Source of the DNA: Shinella zoogloeoides
Lineage (GTDB): Bacteria > Pseudomonadota > Alphaproteobacteria > Rhizobiales > Rhizobiaceae
Direction of reading: 5' to 3'
DNA: 64,000 nt
NCBI RefSeq assembly: GCF_030733845.1
Contig: NZ_CP132311.1
Location: forward strand, 871,501-935,500
This document shows positions 24,244 to 33,961 of the stretch, piece after piece. The stretch's first letter is position 1; each line of letters starts with the position of its first letter. The position numbers were made by a program, and so were the translations under genes. The notes under the pieces were generated by a model, which saw only the letters and a program-made list of their open reading frames with translations, made no database searches and was not told the origin of the DNA.

Positions 24244-24372
24244 CCCCTCCCCAACCCCTCCCCACAAGGGGGAGGGGCTTAACGCGCGGCAGGCTCAGCG
24301 TGACAAATGGAAGGAGGAGCAAGCATCTTGCGTTCTCCCCCCTTGTGGGGGAGATGCCGGCAGGCAGAGAGG
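24244..24372. repeat. RIME-like palindromic repeat, type B
   Basis: CCCCTCCCCAACCCCTCCCC at the left and GATGCCGGCAGGCAGAGAGG at the right; fills the gap between ptrB and the AI-2E-type gene and abuts the latter's stop codon. Confidence 0.92.
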
Positions 24373-24375
24373 GTC

Positions 24376-25503
24376 TTACCCCGGCAGGCTGCGCTTGGCC
24401 TTGCGCTTGGCGGGGCGCAGTTCGTCGGCGATGGTCATGCCGATGATGGAGAGGGGAAGGGCGAGCATGGCGCCGGCGGCGCCCCACATCCAGGTCCAGA
24501 AGATGATCGCCGTGAAGATGATGAAGGCGTTGACCTCCAGGCGCTTGCCCATCACCGCCGGCATGACGAGGTTTTCCATGGCGAGGTGCACGAGGAAGAA
24601 GGCGAGCGCCGGCAGGAGGCCCATCATCAGCGTCTCGTGCGTCAGGAGCCCCGCGGCGGCGAGCGCGATGGTCATCAGCGTCACGCCGAGGAAGGGCACG
24701 AAGCTGGAGAGGAAGGCGAACAGCCCCCACAGCGCCGGCATGGCGAGCCCTCCGCCCCAGGTGATGAGGCCGGTGACGACGCCGAGCGCGGCATAGACCA
24801 GTGCGGCCGTGGCGAAATAGTAGCCGAGCGAGCTGTCGATGGCGTTCATGATGCGGATCGTCGTCAGCCGCTGGCTGCGGCGGGGAAACGACATGATGAT
24901 CATCTGGCGCAGCTTCAGCCGCGCGGAGAGGAAGAGCACGAGCGCGGCGAAGAAGATCATGCCCTGCAGCAAAGCGGGGGTGAGGCTTGACGAGAGGATG
25001 CCGAGGATGCTGCCGGTGTTCTCCAGCACCTTCTCCATCGACATCTGGCCGCCCTGGAAGGTTTCCGGGCTTATGTTCAGCCAGCCGAGGCGGGAGAACA
25101 GCGGCGTGATGCGGTCATAGGCGCCGCGCACGAGATCCGGCGCATTGGCGGCAAGTTGCGCGATCGGGTCGGCCAGGAGCCCCGCGACGAGGAAGAGGCC
25201 GGAGCCGAAGACGCCGGCGAGCAGCAGCGCGGTCGGCAGCGGCGGGATGCCGAACTCGTTGAGCTTTTCCGCCGCCACGCCGAAGATGAGGCCGGTGACG
25301 ACCGCAAGGCAGAGCGGAATGAGGATCGGCGCCATGATGTAGACGACGCCCATGGCCATGATGGCGAAGATGCCGATGGCCGCCCAGGCGGCGGCGATGT
25401 CGAGCCCGTAGCGGCGCGGCGCGTCCTCCACGAGGTCTGCTTCGAGGTCGACGCTGCCCTGCAGGAGGCGGCGTTCGGCCGGTTTTCCGGATATGTCATG
25501 CAT
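24376..25503 (-). CDS. AI-2E/PurR-type transporter (TqsA/PerM family)
   Basis: A 375-residue inner-membrane protein with about eight membrane segments. Family features include the N-terminal pair AAAWAAIGIFAIMAMGVVYIM and PILIPLCLAVVTGLIF, the central soluble region (residues 110-180), and the conserved C-terminal GLLPALAFFLVHLAMENLVMPAVMGKRLEVN with FWTWMWGAAGAMLALPLSI. Members export small molecules such as AI-2 or act in sodium/proton exchange; substrate unknown. An upstream in-frame start would add 21 residues; I prefer the ATG at 25503. Confidence 0.85.
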   Translation of the reverse strand: MHDISGKPAERRLLQGSVDLEADLVEDAPRRYGLDIAAAWAAIGIFAIMAMGVVYIMAPILIPLCLAVVTGLIFGVAAEKLNEFGIPPLPTALLLAGVFGSGLFLVAGLLADPIAQLAANAPDLVRGAYDRITPLFSRLGWLNISPETFQGGQMSMEKVLENTGSILGILSSSLTPALLQGMIFFAALVLFLSARLKLRQMIIMSFPRRSQRLTTIRIMNAIDSSLGYYFATAALVYAALGVVTGLITWGGGLAMPALWGLFAFLSSFVPFLGVTLMTIALAAAGLLTHETLMMGLLPALAFFLVHLAMENLVMPAVMGKRLEVNAFIIFTAIIFWTWMWGAAGAMLALPLSIIGMTIADELRPAKRKAKRSLPG

Positions 25504-25666
25504 GGCGCATTCCCCAATTCGCGCCAGAAACGCTTTTGCCCGAGAGAAGTTCCAGCAATCGCGCATGAAACCATGGGTAGGTTGCGGCCTGTCGTCAAAT
25601 CGACATATTGCGCGTTAACCCCAAATTAAGACGTCGCCACCGATGGCACGAAGAGGAGGCAGATTG

Positions 25667-26068
25667 TTGAAACGGCAGGCAATCGGGCTTGTAACCGCCC
25701 TTTGTACCCTGACGCTGGCGGCATTCCCGGCAATGGCCATCGACGCGCGCATCCGCGGCCAGCTCGAAAAGCTGACGCCGGAAGAGCGGCTGGAGCAGCG
25801 CTGCGACATCGAGGCGATGGATCGCATCAGCGACGGCAAGGGCGGCTTTCGCCCCGACAAGGTGATCGCCTACGCCTTCGGCGATCCCAAGCTCGACGGC
25901 ACGACCTTGAAGACGAAGGGCGCGGTCTTCCGCAGCAAAGGCGAGTGGTTCCGGCTGTCCTACAAGTGCGAGGCGAGCGACGACCGGCTGGAGGTCAACG
26001 CCTTCAAGTACAAGGTCGGCGACATGGTGCCGCGCGAGGACTGGGCGGCGCATTATCTCTACGATTGA
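25667..26068 (+). CDS. Exported DUF930-like protein
   Basis: A protein of about 133 residues with a signal peptide (MKRQAIGLVTALCTLTLAAF, ending AMA) and a conserved body LTPEERLEQRCDIEAMDRI, with a second Cys in LSYKCEASDD that may form a disulphide. I believe this matches DUF930, common in Rhizobiales, function unknown. The TTG at 25667 is preceded by GAGGAGG at the right distance; an in-frame ATG at 25643 lies ahead of that site and is less likely. Divergent from the AI-2E-type gene. Confidence 0.7.
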   Translation: MKRQAIGLVTALCTLTLAAFPAMAIDARIRGQLEKLTPEERLEQRCDIEAMDRISDGKGGFRPDKVIAYAFGDPKLDGTTLKTKGAVFRSKGEWFRLSYKCEASDDRLEVNAFKYKVGDMVPREDWAAHYLYD

Positions 26069-26095
26069 GGAAGCGGACGGCGCGGCTTGATGTAA

Positions 26096-26211
26096 CCCCC
26101 TCATCCGCCTGCCGGCACCTTCTCCCCGAGGGGAGAAGGGAAATGCGACACGCGTGGTCGTCCCCTTCTCCCCTCGGGGAGAAGGTGGCCCGAAGGGCCG
26201 GATGAGGGGGA
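26096..26211. repeat. RIME-like palindromic repeat, type A, half order reversed
   Basis: Here the CCCCCTCATCC ends lie outside and the hairpins inside (CTTCTCCCCGAGGGGAGAAG twice), so the two halves are arranged back to back compared with other copies. Confidence 0.85.
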
Positions 26212-26221
26212 GACGTCGCGT

Positions 26222-27175
26222 TCAGGCCGAGAGCTTGAGGCCGATGCCCCAGGGGTCGACGAGCGAGACCGTACCGCCCGAGCGGGTGGTGGGGAGCGCG
26301 AGCGCGTCGAGCTTCCCGATGGCGGCCTCCAGCTTGGCCGGGTCGTTGAAGCGGATCGTATAGTCCGAAAGGCCCGTCATGCCGCCCTGCCGCTTCGGCT
26401 GGCCGCGCGAGTTCCAGACATTCGCCGCGACATGGTGGTGGTACTTGCCGGTGGCGAAGAAGCTCGCCCCCGGATAGCGCGCCATGATGTCGAGGCCGAG
26501 CACGCCCTGGAAGAAGGCGTCCGCTTCCGGGATATCCGTGACCTGGAGGTGGATGTGGCCGATCACCGTGCCGTTCTCCTGGCCGGTCCAGCCGTCCTTC
26601 GGCGCCTCGTCGTAGAGCGCCTGCAGGTCGAGCCGGTGCGTCGCCATCTTCACCGTGCCGTCGGGCACGTAGGTCCATTCGGCGCGGTCGCGGTCGCGAT
26701 AGATCTCGATGCCGTTGCCTTCCGGGTCGTCGAGGTAGATCGCCTCGCTGACGAGGTGGTCCGAGGCGCCGGTGAGCGGCACGTTGTTGTGCGCGGCATG
26801 GGCCAGCCAGCGACCGAGTTCCTTGCGATCGGGCACGAGGAACGCGGTGTGGAAGAGGCCCGGCGCGTTGCGCGGCGCGCGGGCGGCGTTGCCCCCGGTC
26901 GTCAGCGTCAGCAGCGGCCGGCCGGCGACGCCGAGCGTTTCGCCCGAAGCCGATGTGTCGAGCACCGAAAGGCCCATCACCTGCTGGTAGAAGGATGACA
27001 CCATCGGCATGTCGATCACCGTCAGGTGCGAATGGTCGACGAAGGCCGGCATGTCGGCGGCATGGGTGGCGCTGGTGGTCATGGGGGCGGTCTCCGCGCG
27101 TGTGGGGCCGGCCTTGCTTGCGGCGATGCCAGCGGCGGCGGCGCCGAGGAATGTCCGTCTGTCGAGGTCCGTCAT
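26222..27175 (-). CDS. Tat-exported VOC protein (CatE/catechol-2,3-dioxygenase-like)
   Basis: A 317-residue protein. It starts MTDLDRRTFLGAAAAGIAAS, a twin-arginine (Tat) signal, so it is probably exported folded. Two VOC domains follow: HSHLTVIDMPMVSSFYQQVMGL (about residue 55) and GHIHLQVTDIPEADAFFQGVLGL (about residue 180), with metal-ligand-like His and a late Glu-type position not certain. The closest pattern is the CatE group of extradiol dioxygenases. Substrate unknown. The ATG at 27175 follows AGGGA; an upstream frame start lacks such a site. Confidence 0.8.
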   Translation of the reverse strand: MTDLDRRTFLGAAAAGIAASKAGPTRAETAPMTTSATHAADMPAFVDHSHLTVIDMPMVSSFYQQVMGLSVLDTSASGETLGVAGRPLLTLTTGGNAARAPRNAPGLFHTAFLVPDRKELGRWLAHAAHNNVPLTGASDHLVSEAIYLDDPEGNGIEIYRDRDRAEWTYVPDGTVKMATHRLDLQALYDEAPKDGWTGQENGTVIGHIHLQVTDIPEADAFFQGVLGLDIMARYPGASFFATGKYHHHVAANVWNSRGQPKRQGGMTGLSDYTIRFNDPAKLEAAIGKLDALALPTTRSGGTVSLVDPWGIGLKLSA

Positions 27176-27378
27176 GATATGATCCCTGTTTCGGTTTCCC
27201 TCGGAAACCGTTTGTCGGGAGGAATATGGCGGAGCGGCAGCGTTCACGAAAGATGGTGTTTCGGCGATTTACTGTCAATGCAGCGTTGACGATGCGCCGA
27301 CGGAACTTGATTCCGATCAATGCCGTTCAACCCTGACGATGCCAATTTCGCAGCCATCGAAACGAAGGAGACGGTATC

Positions 27379-27702
27379 GTGACGGACGTGGCGCATTACA
27401 AGGACATTCTTCTGACCCGCAAGCGCGAGCTCTACGGACGCCTGAACAGGATCGAGAAGGACCTCGACACGCTGAAAAGCGGCGACAGCGGCGAGCGCGC
27501 CATCGAGCGGGAGAATGACGAGGTTCTCGAGGAGTTCGGCACGACCGGCCTCAAGGAGCTTGCCGCCATCGATGCGGCGCTCGACCGCATCGCCGCCGGC
27601 ACGTTCGGCGCCTGTGCCAAGTGCGGCGAGCCGATCTCCCCCGCGCGCCTTGCCGCGGTCCCGCATGCCGCGCTCTGCGAGGAGTGCATCGCTCAGCAAT
27701 AG
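27379..27702 (+). CDS. TraR/DksA-type zinc-finger protein
   Basis: A 107-residue protein with an N-terminal coiled coil (about 5-70) and a C-terminal four-cysteine zinc finger, CAKCGEPISPARLAAVPHAALCEEC. DksA-like proteins enter the secondary channel of RNA polymerase and modulate initiation; short members like this vary in role. The coiled-coil tip lacks a clear pair of acidic residues in the canonical DxxDxA form, so DksA activity is not assured. GTG start at 27379 with AAGGAG eight bases ahead. Confidence 0.85.
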   Translation: MTDVAHYKDILLTRKRELYGRLNRIEKDLDTLKSGDSGERAIERENDEVLEEFGTTGLKELAAIDAALDRIAAGTFGACAKCGEPISPARLAAVPHAALCEECIAQQ

Positions 27703-27817
27703 CCTCGCTTGCCGTGTCACGCGGCAAACTATCGTGATGCCCGCGCGCCCTCCAACCCCTTGCCCCGGCGATGTAAAAACGTCACCATGGCCGTAGTACG
27801 AGGCAGGATCGGCGACG

Positions 27818-28474
27818 GTGGAAATCAAGGGCGTCAAGTGGAACTATGACCGGTACGAGGTGATCGCCGACGGCATCGTGCATGGTGTCGGCGTGGTCTT
27901 CGCGCTGATCGGCGTGACGGCGCTGATCTTCTACGCCACGGTCTGGGCGACGAGCGGCCAGCTTGCCGCCGCCTGGGTCTATGGCGTCGGCCTTGTCCTC
28001 GCGCTCTCGACCTCCTTCGCCTACAATCTCTGGCCGGTCTCCAACGTGAAGTGGCACCTTCGCCGCTTCGACCATTCGGCGATCTTCCTGCTGATCGCGG
28101 CCACCTACACGCCCTTCCTGCAACGCGGCATCGAGGACCCGTTCCTTGCCGGCATGCTGGTCTTCATCTGGAGCATGGCGGCGGCGGGCGTGGCGCTGAA
28201 ATTCTTCTTTCCCGGCCGCTACGACCGGCTGGCGATCCTCATCTATCTCGGCATGGGGTGGAGCGGCGTCTTCGCCGCCGGGCCGCTGCTGACGCATCTG
28301 TCCGTCGCCACGCTGACGCTGATCGTCGTCGGCGGCGTGCTCTATTCGGTCGGCGTCATCTTCCATGTCTGGGAGAAGCTGCGCTTCCAGAACGCCATCT
28401 GGCACGGCTTCGTGGTGGCGGCGGCCGCCGTGCACTATTCGGCGGTCGTCTCCAGCGTCGTCTCCGGGATCTAG
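27818..28474 (+). CDS. Hemolysin III/PAQR-family membrane protein
   Basis: A 218-residue inner-membrane protein with seven predicted helices. The PAQR zinc-site motifs are present: ADGIVHGVGVVFALIG at residue 17, RRFDHSAIFLLIAATYTPF near 83, and VWEKLRFQNAIWHGFVVAAAAVHY near 190. Bacterial members (YqfA type) influence membrane lipid state; hemolysis is not implied. GTG start at 27818; 115 bases after the zinc-finger gene. Confidence 0.88.
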   Translation: MEIKGVKWNYDRYEVIADGIVHGVGVVFALIGVTALIFYATVWATSGQLAAAWVYGVGLVLALSTSFAYNLWPVSNVKWHLRRFDHSAIFLLIAATYTPFLQRGIEDPFLAGMLVFIWSMAAAGVALKFFFPGRYDRLAILIYLGMGWSGVFAAGPLLTHLSVATLTLIVVGGVLYSVGVIFHVWEKLRFQNAIWHGFVVAAAAVHYSAVVSSVVSGI

Positions 28475-28483
28475 CCTCGCGTT

Positions 28484-28996
28484 TTACTGCGCGGCGGCGG
28501 GGGCCGCGCCCTGGGCGCTGGTGCATCCCTCGGCCGGATGCAGCGATTTCACCAGCTTGCCGACGAAGGGCGAAACCTCGGCTTTCATCGCCTGCGGATA
28601 TTCCAGCACGAAGGACGCGACGGCATTCTCGCAGAGCCTGACGACGCGGTGATAGAGGATCGTATCGCCGCGCGTGCCCGAAAGGCTCGCCCAGCCGGCC
28701 GCCTGCCGGTCGTAGGAAAGGTCCCAGCCTTCCTGCTGGTAGGTGACGCGGCGGTCGGCCACTTCCTCCTCGAAATCGCCCGACGTCAGGTAATGCGCCC
28801 AGACGGCGAGCGTCGCCGCGCCGTTCGCATAGGTCCGCCCGTCGCCATTGTCGGCCTCGCGCGAAAGCGTGAAGCCCGGCGGGATATCCACCGAAAAGCC
28901 GAAGCGGGCGTTGGCATAGGGCTCCCAGGCTTGCGCGAAGGCGGCGGCGGGGAGAAGCAGGAGGAGGAGAACAAGGAAGCGTTGCAAGGGAACCAC
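28484..28996 (-). CDS. Exported protein of unknown function
   Basis: A 170-residue protein with a strong signal peptide (MVPLQRFLVLLLLLLPAAAF). The mature part starts WEPYANARFGFSVDIPPGFT, a pattern common in exported rhizobial proteins of unknown role, and contains two cysteines (RLCENA and AEGCTS) and an alanine-rich tail. GTG start at 28996 lacks a convincing ribosome site, so the start is uncertain. Convergent with the hemolysin III gene. Confidence 0.7.
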   Translation of the reverse strand: MVPLQRFLVLLLLLLPAAAFAQAWEPYANARFGFSVDIPPGFTLSREADNGDGRTYANGAATLAVWAHYLTSGDFEEEVADRRVTYQQEGWDLSYDRQAAGWASLSGTRGDTILYHRVVRLCENAVASFVLEYPQAMKAEVSPFVGKLVKSLHPAEGCTSAQGAAPAAAQ

Positions 28997-29115
28997 TCGT
29001 TGATGATGTCATGCGGATAACGGACAAGGGCGGGCGTTTCATCGTCCGGCCTGCAAGCAGGCTGGACAGCTTTCCCGCTCCTCCTGTATGGCATGAGGCA
29101 AAACCGGGGGGAACC

Positions 29116-29619
29116 ATGGACATTACGATACGCGACGCCGTGGAGGGCGATCTTCCCGGCATCATGGACATCTACAACGATGCCGTCGCCAATACGACGG
29201 CGATCTGGAACGAGGCGGTGGTCGATCTCGACAACCGCAAGGCCTGGTTCGCCGCCCGCCGCGAGCGCGGCTTTCCCATTCTCGTGGCGCTGCGCGGCAA
29301 GCAGGTGGTCGGCTACGCCTCCTATGGTGACTGGCGCGCCTTCGACGGCTACCGCCATACGGTCGAGCATTCCGTCTACGTGCACAAGGATGGGCGCGGC
29401 ACCGGCACGGGCAAGCGCCTGCTCAAGGCGCTGATCGACCGGGCGAGCTTCAACGGCGTGCATGTGATGATCGCCGGCATCGAGGCGGAGAACGCCGCCT
29501 CGATCAAGCTGCACGAGAAGCTCGGCTTCCGCGTCGTCGGCCGGTTCAGCGAGGTCGGTATCAAGTTCGGCCGCTGGCTGGACCTGACCTGTATGGAGCT
29601 GAAGGTGCCGAAGCGCTAG
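29116..29619 (+). CDS. GNAT acetyltransferase, phosphinothricin acetyltransferase-like
   Basis: A 167-residue enzyme. It matches the PAT/Bar group: ITIRDAVEGDLPGIMDIYNDAV at the start, YASYGDWRAFDGYRHTVEHSVYV in the middle (the EHSVYV block is typical), then acetyl-CoA loop GRGTGTGKRLLKALID and NAASIKLHEKLGFRVVG. Such enzymes acetylate amino acid analogues; methionine sulfone/sulfoximine activity is often found. Exact substrate inferred. Start supported by GGGGGGA. Confidence 0.87.
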   Translation: MDITIRDAVEGDLPGIMDIYNDAVANTTAIWNEAVVDLDNRKAWFAARRERGFPILVALRGKQVVGYASYGDWRAFDGYRHTVEHSVYVHKDGRGTGTGKRLLKALIDRASFNGVHVMIAGIEAENAASIKLHEKLGFRVVGRFSEVGIKFGRWLDLTCMELKVPKR

Positions 29620-29669
29620 GCTGTCCGGCACGCCGATTTACGCTCATCGACGGTGCAAGTGGCAGGAAG

Positions 29670-29866
29670 GCCCTCTCTGCCTGCCGGCATCTCCCCCTGC
29701 AAAGGTAGGGGCTATCGCATATGGACAGGGAGCTTGCATCTTGCCCCTTCTCCCCGACGGGGAGAAGGTCGCGGCAGCGGGATGAGGGGGTGGCGCAGAC
29801 GCATGAGCCTTGCAAGCCCCCTCATCCGACCCTTCGGGCCACCTTCTCCCCGTCGGGGAGAAGGGG
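29670..29866. repeat. Half a type B repeat followed by a complete type A repeat
   Basis: 29670-29700 is only the CTCTGCCTGCCGGCATCTCC half; 29743-29866 is a full type A copy with CCCCGACGGGG and CCCCGTCGGGG hairpin tips that have matching base changes, as if kept for pairing. They fill the 282-base gap before msrB. Confidence 0.88.
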
Positions 29867-29901
29867 AGAGCCGCAACGCGCTGCCATATGCGATGGCCCG
29901 A

Positions 29902-30309
29902 TCAATCCTCGTCGAAGCTGAGCGCCACGCCGTTCATGCAGTAGCGCAGGCCCGTCGGCGGCGGGCCGTCAGGGAAGACGTGGCCGAGATGGGCGTCGCA
30001 GTCCGCGCAGCGGATTTCCGTGCGCGTCATGCCGTAGGAGCGGTCGGAATGATCCGTCACCGCGCCGGGCTCGATCGGCTGGTAGAAGCTCGGCCAGCCG
30101 GTGCCGGAATTGTATTTGGTTTCCGAGCGGTAGAGCGGCCTGTTGCAGCAGATGCAGCGATAGGTGCCCTTCTTGGAAAGGTCGAAATCCGGGCTGGAGA
30201 AGGCGCGTTCCGTGCCGTGTTCGCGCGTGATGCGGAACTGCTCCGGCGTCAGCAACTGCCGCCATTCTTCCTTCGTCTTGTGGACCTTCAATGTCGTCGT
30301 GTCGCTCAT
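29902..30309 (-). CDS. msrB: Peptide-methionine (R)-S-oxide reductase
   Basis: A 135-residue repair enzyme that reduces methionine-R-sulfoxide in proteins. Visible are the zinc cysteines CICC and CADC, the conserved [11 protein letters not shown] block, and the catalytic cysteine in [13 protein letters not shown] near the C-terminus. No N-terminal signal, so cytosolic. AGGAGG gives a strong ribosome site before the ATG at 30309. Confidence 0.95.
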   Translation of the reverse strand: MSDTTTLKVHKTKEEWRQLLTPEQFRITREHGTERAFSSPDFDLSKKGTYRCICCNRPLYRSETKYNSGTGWPSFYQPIEPGAVTDHSDRSYGMTRTEIRCADCDAHLGHVFPDGPPPTGLRYCMNGVALSFDED

Positions 30310-30557
30310 GGCGTCCTCCTGTTGGCTCCATAGATAGGACGCGGAATGTGGCAAGACAATCGGCGCGCCTGCCGCAATGCTGACCGGTATTCCGGCGTCG
30401 ACCTTCGCACGCCCGGCGGCGGAAGCGATGAAGGTGGGTGAAAACGTCGCGGGCTTGCCGTTCATGGGTGGCGATTTCGTGCAAACCGACATAGAAACAA
30501 TGCTCTGACGATTTCGGGGCGAACGACGGGCGAAGTCCGCGCACATAAGGAGAGGGA

Positions 30558-32897
30558 ATGATACCAGACACGATGGGCCTGACCTTCCTCGCCTTCTGTC
30601 TGCCGTTCCTCGGGGCGCTGGTCGCGCCCGCGCTCACGCGGCTGCTCGGCCACAACGCCGCCTGGCCGCTGGCGCTCGTGCCGCTCGCCGTCTTCCTGCA
30701 TTTCCTCGGCTTCAACGCGGAAGTGGCGCGCGGCGAGATCGTCACCGGCGGCTATGCCTGGGTGCCGTCCTACAATGTCAGCTTCTCCTGGCTGATCGAC
30801 GGCCTGTCGCTCGCCTTCCTGCTGCTGATCTCCGGCATCGGCACGCTGATCGTGCTCTACGCCGGCGGCTACCTGAAGGGGCATCCGCACCAGGGGCGGT
30901 TCTTCTCCTTCATCCTGATGTTCATGGGCGCGATGCTCGGCCTCGTCGCTTCCGACAGCTTCCTGATGCTCTTCGTCTTCTGGGAGCTGACCTCGATCAC
31001 CTCCTTCCTCTTGATCGGCTTCGACCATGCGCGCGAGGCCTCGCGCCGGGCGGCCCTGCAGGCGCTGGTGGTGACGGGCGGCGGCGGGCTCTTCCTGCTC
31101 GCCGGCCTGCTGCTTTTGTGGAACGTCACCGACGTCACGCAGCTCTCGCTCCTGATGTCCTTCGGCGCGGAGGTGCGGGCAAGCCCGTTCTATCTGGCGA
31201 TCCTCTTCCTCGTCCTCGGCGGCGCCTTCACCAAGTCCGCGCAGTTCCCGTTCCATTTCTGGCTGCCGAACGCCATGGAGGCGCCGACGCCGGTTTCCGC
31301 CTATCTCCATTCGGCGACCATGGTGAAGGCCGGCGTCTATCTCCTGATGCGGCTCAACCCGGTGATGGGCGACACGCTCGCCTGGGAAACCATCCTGCCG
31401 GCCTTCGGCGGGCTGACGCTGCTGGTCGGCGCGGTGCTCGCCATCCGCCAGACCGACCTCAAGCTGATGCTCGCCTATACGACGGTCGCCTCGCTCGGCC
31501 TGCTCGTCATGCTGACCGGCTTCGGCTCGCAATATGCGGTCGCGGCGGCGGCGCTCTATCTGGTGGCCCATTCGCTCTTCAAGGGCGCGCTCTTCATGGT
31601 CGCCGGCCTCATCGACCACGAGACCGGCACGCGCGACATCACGAAGCTCGGCGGTCTGCGCGGCGCCATGCCGGTGACCTTCCTCGCCGCGCTGCTTGCC
31701 GCGCTCTCCATGGCGGGCCTGCCGCCTTTCTTCGGTTTCCTCGCCAAGGAGGAGATCTATGTGGCGCTTGCCGGCGGCAGCCCGCGCGCCATCGCCTTCA
31801 CGCTCGCCGCCGTCATCGGCAACGGCCTGATGTTCGCCGTCGCCTTCGCCGTGGCGCTGAAGCCGTTCCTCGGCAATCCCGTGAAAACGCCGAAACACGC
31901 GCATGAGGGGCCGGCGCTGCTGTGGATCGGGCCCATGCTGCTCGCCGTGAAGGGGCTCGTCATCGGCCTGTTCTCCGCCACGGCGCATGCGCTGCTGACC
32001 TCGCCGCTTGCCTCCGCCATTGCCGGAAGGCCGGAGACGATCACCATTTCGGCGGTGCCGCATCTCGGCATGGCGCTCCTTCTGTCCATCGTCACCGTGG
32101 CCTTCGGCATCCTCGCCTTCCTGGCGCTCGACAAGGCGCGCGCTGCCGCGAACCGGCTGGTCGAGGACATCGGCTGGGGGCCGGACAGGGGTTTCGACCA
32201 GGCGATGCGCGCTCTGGTGCGCGGCGCCTCCTTCGTCACCCGCCTGACCCAGCCGGGCCTGATGGAAGTCTACATGACCGCCACCTTCGCCGTGGTGGCG
32301 CTGGCGCTGCTCGTGCCGCCGGCCGTCTATGGCGAATGGCCGCGCCTGCCGGTCTGGCCGGCCAACGTGCCGTTCCATGAAACGGCTGTGATGGTGCTCG
32401 CCGTCCTCGGTATATGCGCGGTGCTGACGGCGAAAAGCCGCCTGACGGCCATCGTCGCGCTCGGCATCCAGGGCTTCTGCGTGGCGCTGCTCTTCCTGCT
32501 CTTCGGCGCGCCGGACCTCGCCTTCACCCAGTTCATGATCGAGACGCTCTCCGTCGTCATCCTGGCGCTCGTCATGACGCGGCTGAAGCTCACGCCGCGC
32601 GACCACCGGCCGCTGCGCGAGAAGATCCCGGACGCCGTGATCGCGGTCGCCTGCGGCCTCGGCTTCGCGCTCTACCTTCTGAAGGTCACGCAGGGCCGCT
32701 TCGACACGGCGCTGACCGACTTCTTCAACCTCTATTCCAAGACGATCGCCCACGGCGCCAATGTGGTGAACGTCATCATCGTCGATTTCCGTGGCACGGA
32801 CACGCTCGGCGAGATCGCCGTCGTCATGGTGACGGGGCTGGCGATCCTGTCGATCATCCGCATTCGCAAGGGCGGCAAGGCGGGAGGAAAGGCATGA
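30558..32897 (+). CDS. phaA: Mrp/Pha cation/proton antiporter subunit A
   Basis: A 779-residue membrane protein, largest subunit of the Mrp (Pha) antiporter that exchanges Na+ or K+ for protons. The NuoL-like core is evident: [27 protein letters not shown] near residue 80, [19 protein letters not shown] near 145, and the channel lysine/histidine block [25 protein letters not shown] type near 235. The C-terminal part (from about 620) is the MrpA-specific DUF4040 region, [16 protein letters not shown]. First gene of the phaABCDEFG operon. In Sinorhizobium meliloti pha genes serve pH adaptation. Confidence 0.93.
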   Translation: MIPDTMGLTFLAFCLPFLGALVAPALTRLLGHNAAWPLALVPLAVFLHFLGFNAEVARGEIVTGGYAWVPSYNVSFSWLIDGLSLAFLLLISGIGTLIVLYAGGYLKGHPHQGRFFSFILMFMGAMLGLVASDSFLMLFVFWELTSITSFLLIGFDHAREASRRAALQALVVTGGGGLFLLAGLLLLWNVTDVTQLSLLMSFGAEVRASPFYLAILFLVLGGAFTKSAQFPFHFWLPNAMEAPTPVSAYLHSATMVKAGVYLLMRLNPVMGDTLAWETILPAFGGLTLLVGAVLAIRQTDLKLMLAYTTVASLGLLVMLTGFGSQYAVAAAALYLVAHSLFKGALFMVAGLIDHETGTRDITKLGGLRGAMPVTFLAALLAALSMAGLPPFFGFLAKEEIYVALAGGSPRAIAFTLAAVIGNGLMFAVAFAVALKPFLGNPVKTPKHAHEGPALLWIGPMLLAVKGLVIGLFSATAHALLTSPLASAIAGRPETITISAVPHLGMALLLSIVTVAFGILAFLALDKARAAANRLVEDIGWGPDRGFDQAMRALVRGASFVTRLTQPGLMEVYMTATFAVVALALLVPPAVYGEWPRLPVWPANVPFHETAVMVLAVLGICAVLTAKSRLTAIVALGIQGFCVALLFLLFGAPDLAFTQFMIETLSVVILALVMTRLKLTPRDHRPLREKIPDAVIAVACGLGFALYLLKVTQGRFDTALTDFFNLYSKTIAHGANVVNVIIVDFRGTDTLGEIAVVMVTGLAILSIIRIRKGGKAGGKA

Positions 32898-32940
32898 TGG
32901 TGGCGACGCGCGGCCAGCCGCCTCGGTCCTTGCGGGCAAA

Positions 32941-33070
32941 CCCCTCCCCAACCCCTCCCCACAAGGGGGAGGGACTTAACCCGTGGCACCCTCGGCGTGA
33001 AAAATGGGATGAAGAGCAGGCGGCTTGCGTTCTCCCCCCTTGTGGGGGAGATGCCGGCAGGCAGAGAGGG
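32941..33070. repeat. Type B RIME-like repeat inside the pha operon
   Basis: Lies in the 250-base gap between phaA and phaB, the only long gap in an otherwise tightly packed operon. Its strong hairpins would be in the polycistronic mRNA. Confidence 0.92.
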
Positions 33071-33147
33071 TCTTCCCCTCTGCCTGCACTATCCTGCCCG
33101 GCAGGCCAGAGGGGGGTATTCCTGCTCGCCGTCCCAGGAGGCGTCAG

Positions 33148-33567
33148 ATGAACACCCTCATCTTCCGCACCGTCGCGCCGTTCCTCACCGCCCTCATGGT
33201 GCTCTTCTCGATCTTCGTGCTGCTGCGCGGCCATAACGAGCCGGGCGGGGGTTTCATCGGGGGGCTGATCGCGGTCTCGGCGCTTGCCATCTTCGGCATC
33301 GCCAACGGCATCGTCGCCGTGCGCAAGGCGCTGTGGTTCCACCCGATGGCGATCTCGGCCTTCGGGCTGTTCATGGCGTGCATCGCCGGCCTTCTCTCCA
33401 TGGCTTTCGCGGTGCCATTCATGACGGGCCTGTGGATCTATCCGGTCATCCTCGGCGTCGAGATCCCGCTCTCCAGCGTCATGCTGTTCGATGCCGGCGT
33501 CTATCTCGTCGTGGTGGGTTCGATCACCTCCATCGCGCTGGCGCTCGAAGCGGAGGAGAACGTCTGA
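33148..33567 (+). CDS. phaB: Mrp/Pha antiporter subunit B
   Basis: A 139-residue membrane protein with about four helices. The MrpB signature [20 protein letters not shown] lies near residue 29. Needed for assembly and activity of the complex. CAGGAGG precedes the ATG. Its stop overlaps the phaC start by one base. Confidence 0.93.
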   Translation: MNTLIFRTVAPFLTALMVLFSIFVLLRGHNEPGGGFIGGLIAVSALAIFGIANGIVAVRKALWFHPMAISAFGLFMACIAGLLSMAFAVPFMTGLWIYPVILGVEIPLSSVMLFDAGVYLVVVGSITSIALALEAEENV

Positions 33568-33944
33568 TGGAAGTACCTTTCGCGCTCCTCATCGGCCTTT
33601 TCTTCGCCGCCGCCGTCTACCTGATGCTGTCGAAGTTCCTGGTGCGCGTGCTGCTGGGCGTCGTGCTGCTCGGCAATGCGGTCAACCTCTCGCTCTTCAC
33701 CAATGGCCGCATCCTGCGCGAGGTGCCGCCGATCATCCCGGCCGGCCACGACGTGCCGGCGGGGCTGACGGCCAATCCGCTGCCGCAGGCGCTGATCCTG
33801 ACGGCCATCGTCATTTCCTTCTCCTTCTTCGCCTTCCTTCTCGTGCTCGTCTACCGTGCCTACCAGGACCTCGGCACCGACAACGGCAACGAGATGCGCG
33901 TGGCGGAGCCGGAGAACGATCCCCTTCCGCCGACCGGCTACTGA
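33567..33944 (+). CDS. phaC: Mrp/Pha antiporter subunit C (NuoK-like)
   Basis: A 125-residue protein with three membrane helices resembling NuoK: LLGVVLLGNAVNLSLFT near residue 30 and PLPQALILTAIVISFSFFAFLLVL near 75. Contacts MrpA and MrpD in the proton path. The polar C-terminus (NEMRVAEPENDPLPPTGY) faces the cytosol. Confidence 0.93.
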   Translation: MEVPFALLIGLFFAAAVYLMLSKFLVRVLLGVVLLGNAVNLSLFTNGRILREVPPIIPAGHDVPAGLTANPLPQALILTAIVISFSFFAFLLVLVYRAYQDLGTDNGNEMRVAEPENDPLPPTGY

Positions 33945-33961
33945 CAGGAACCGCCCCGCCA

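Noticed and set aside
30462..32951. An 829-residue open frame antisense to phaA
   Set aside because: Highly charged shadow frame; phaA on the + strand has full family motifs.
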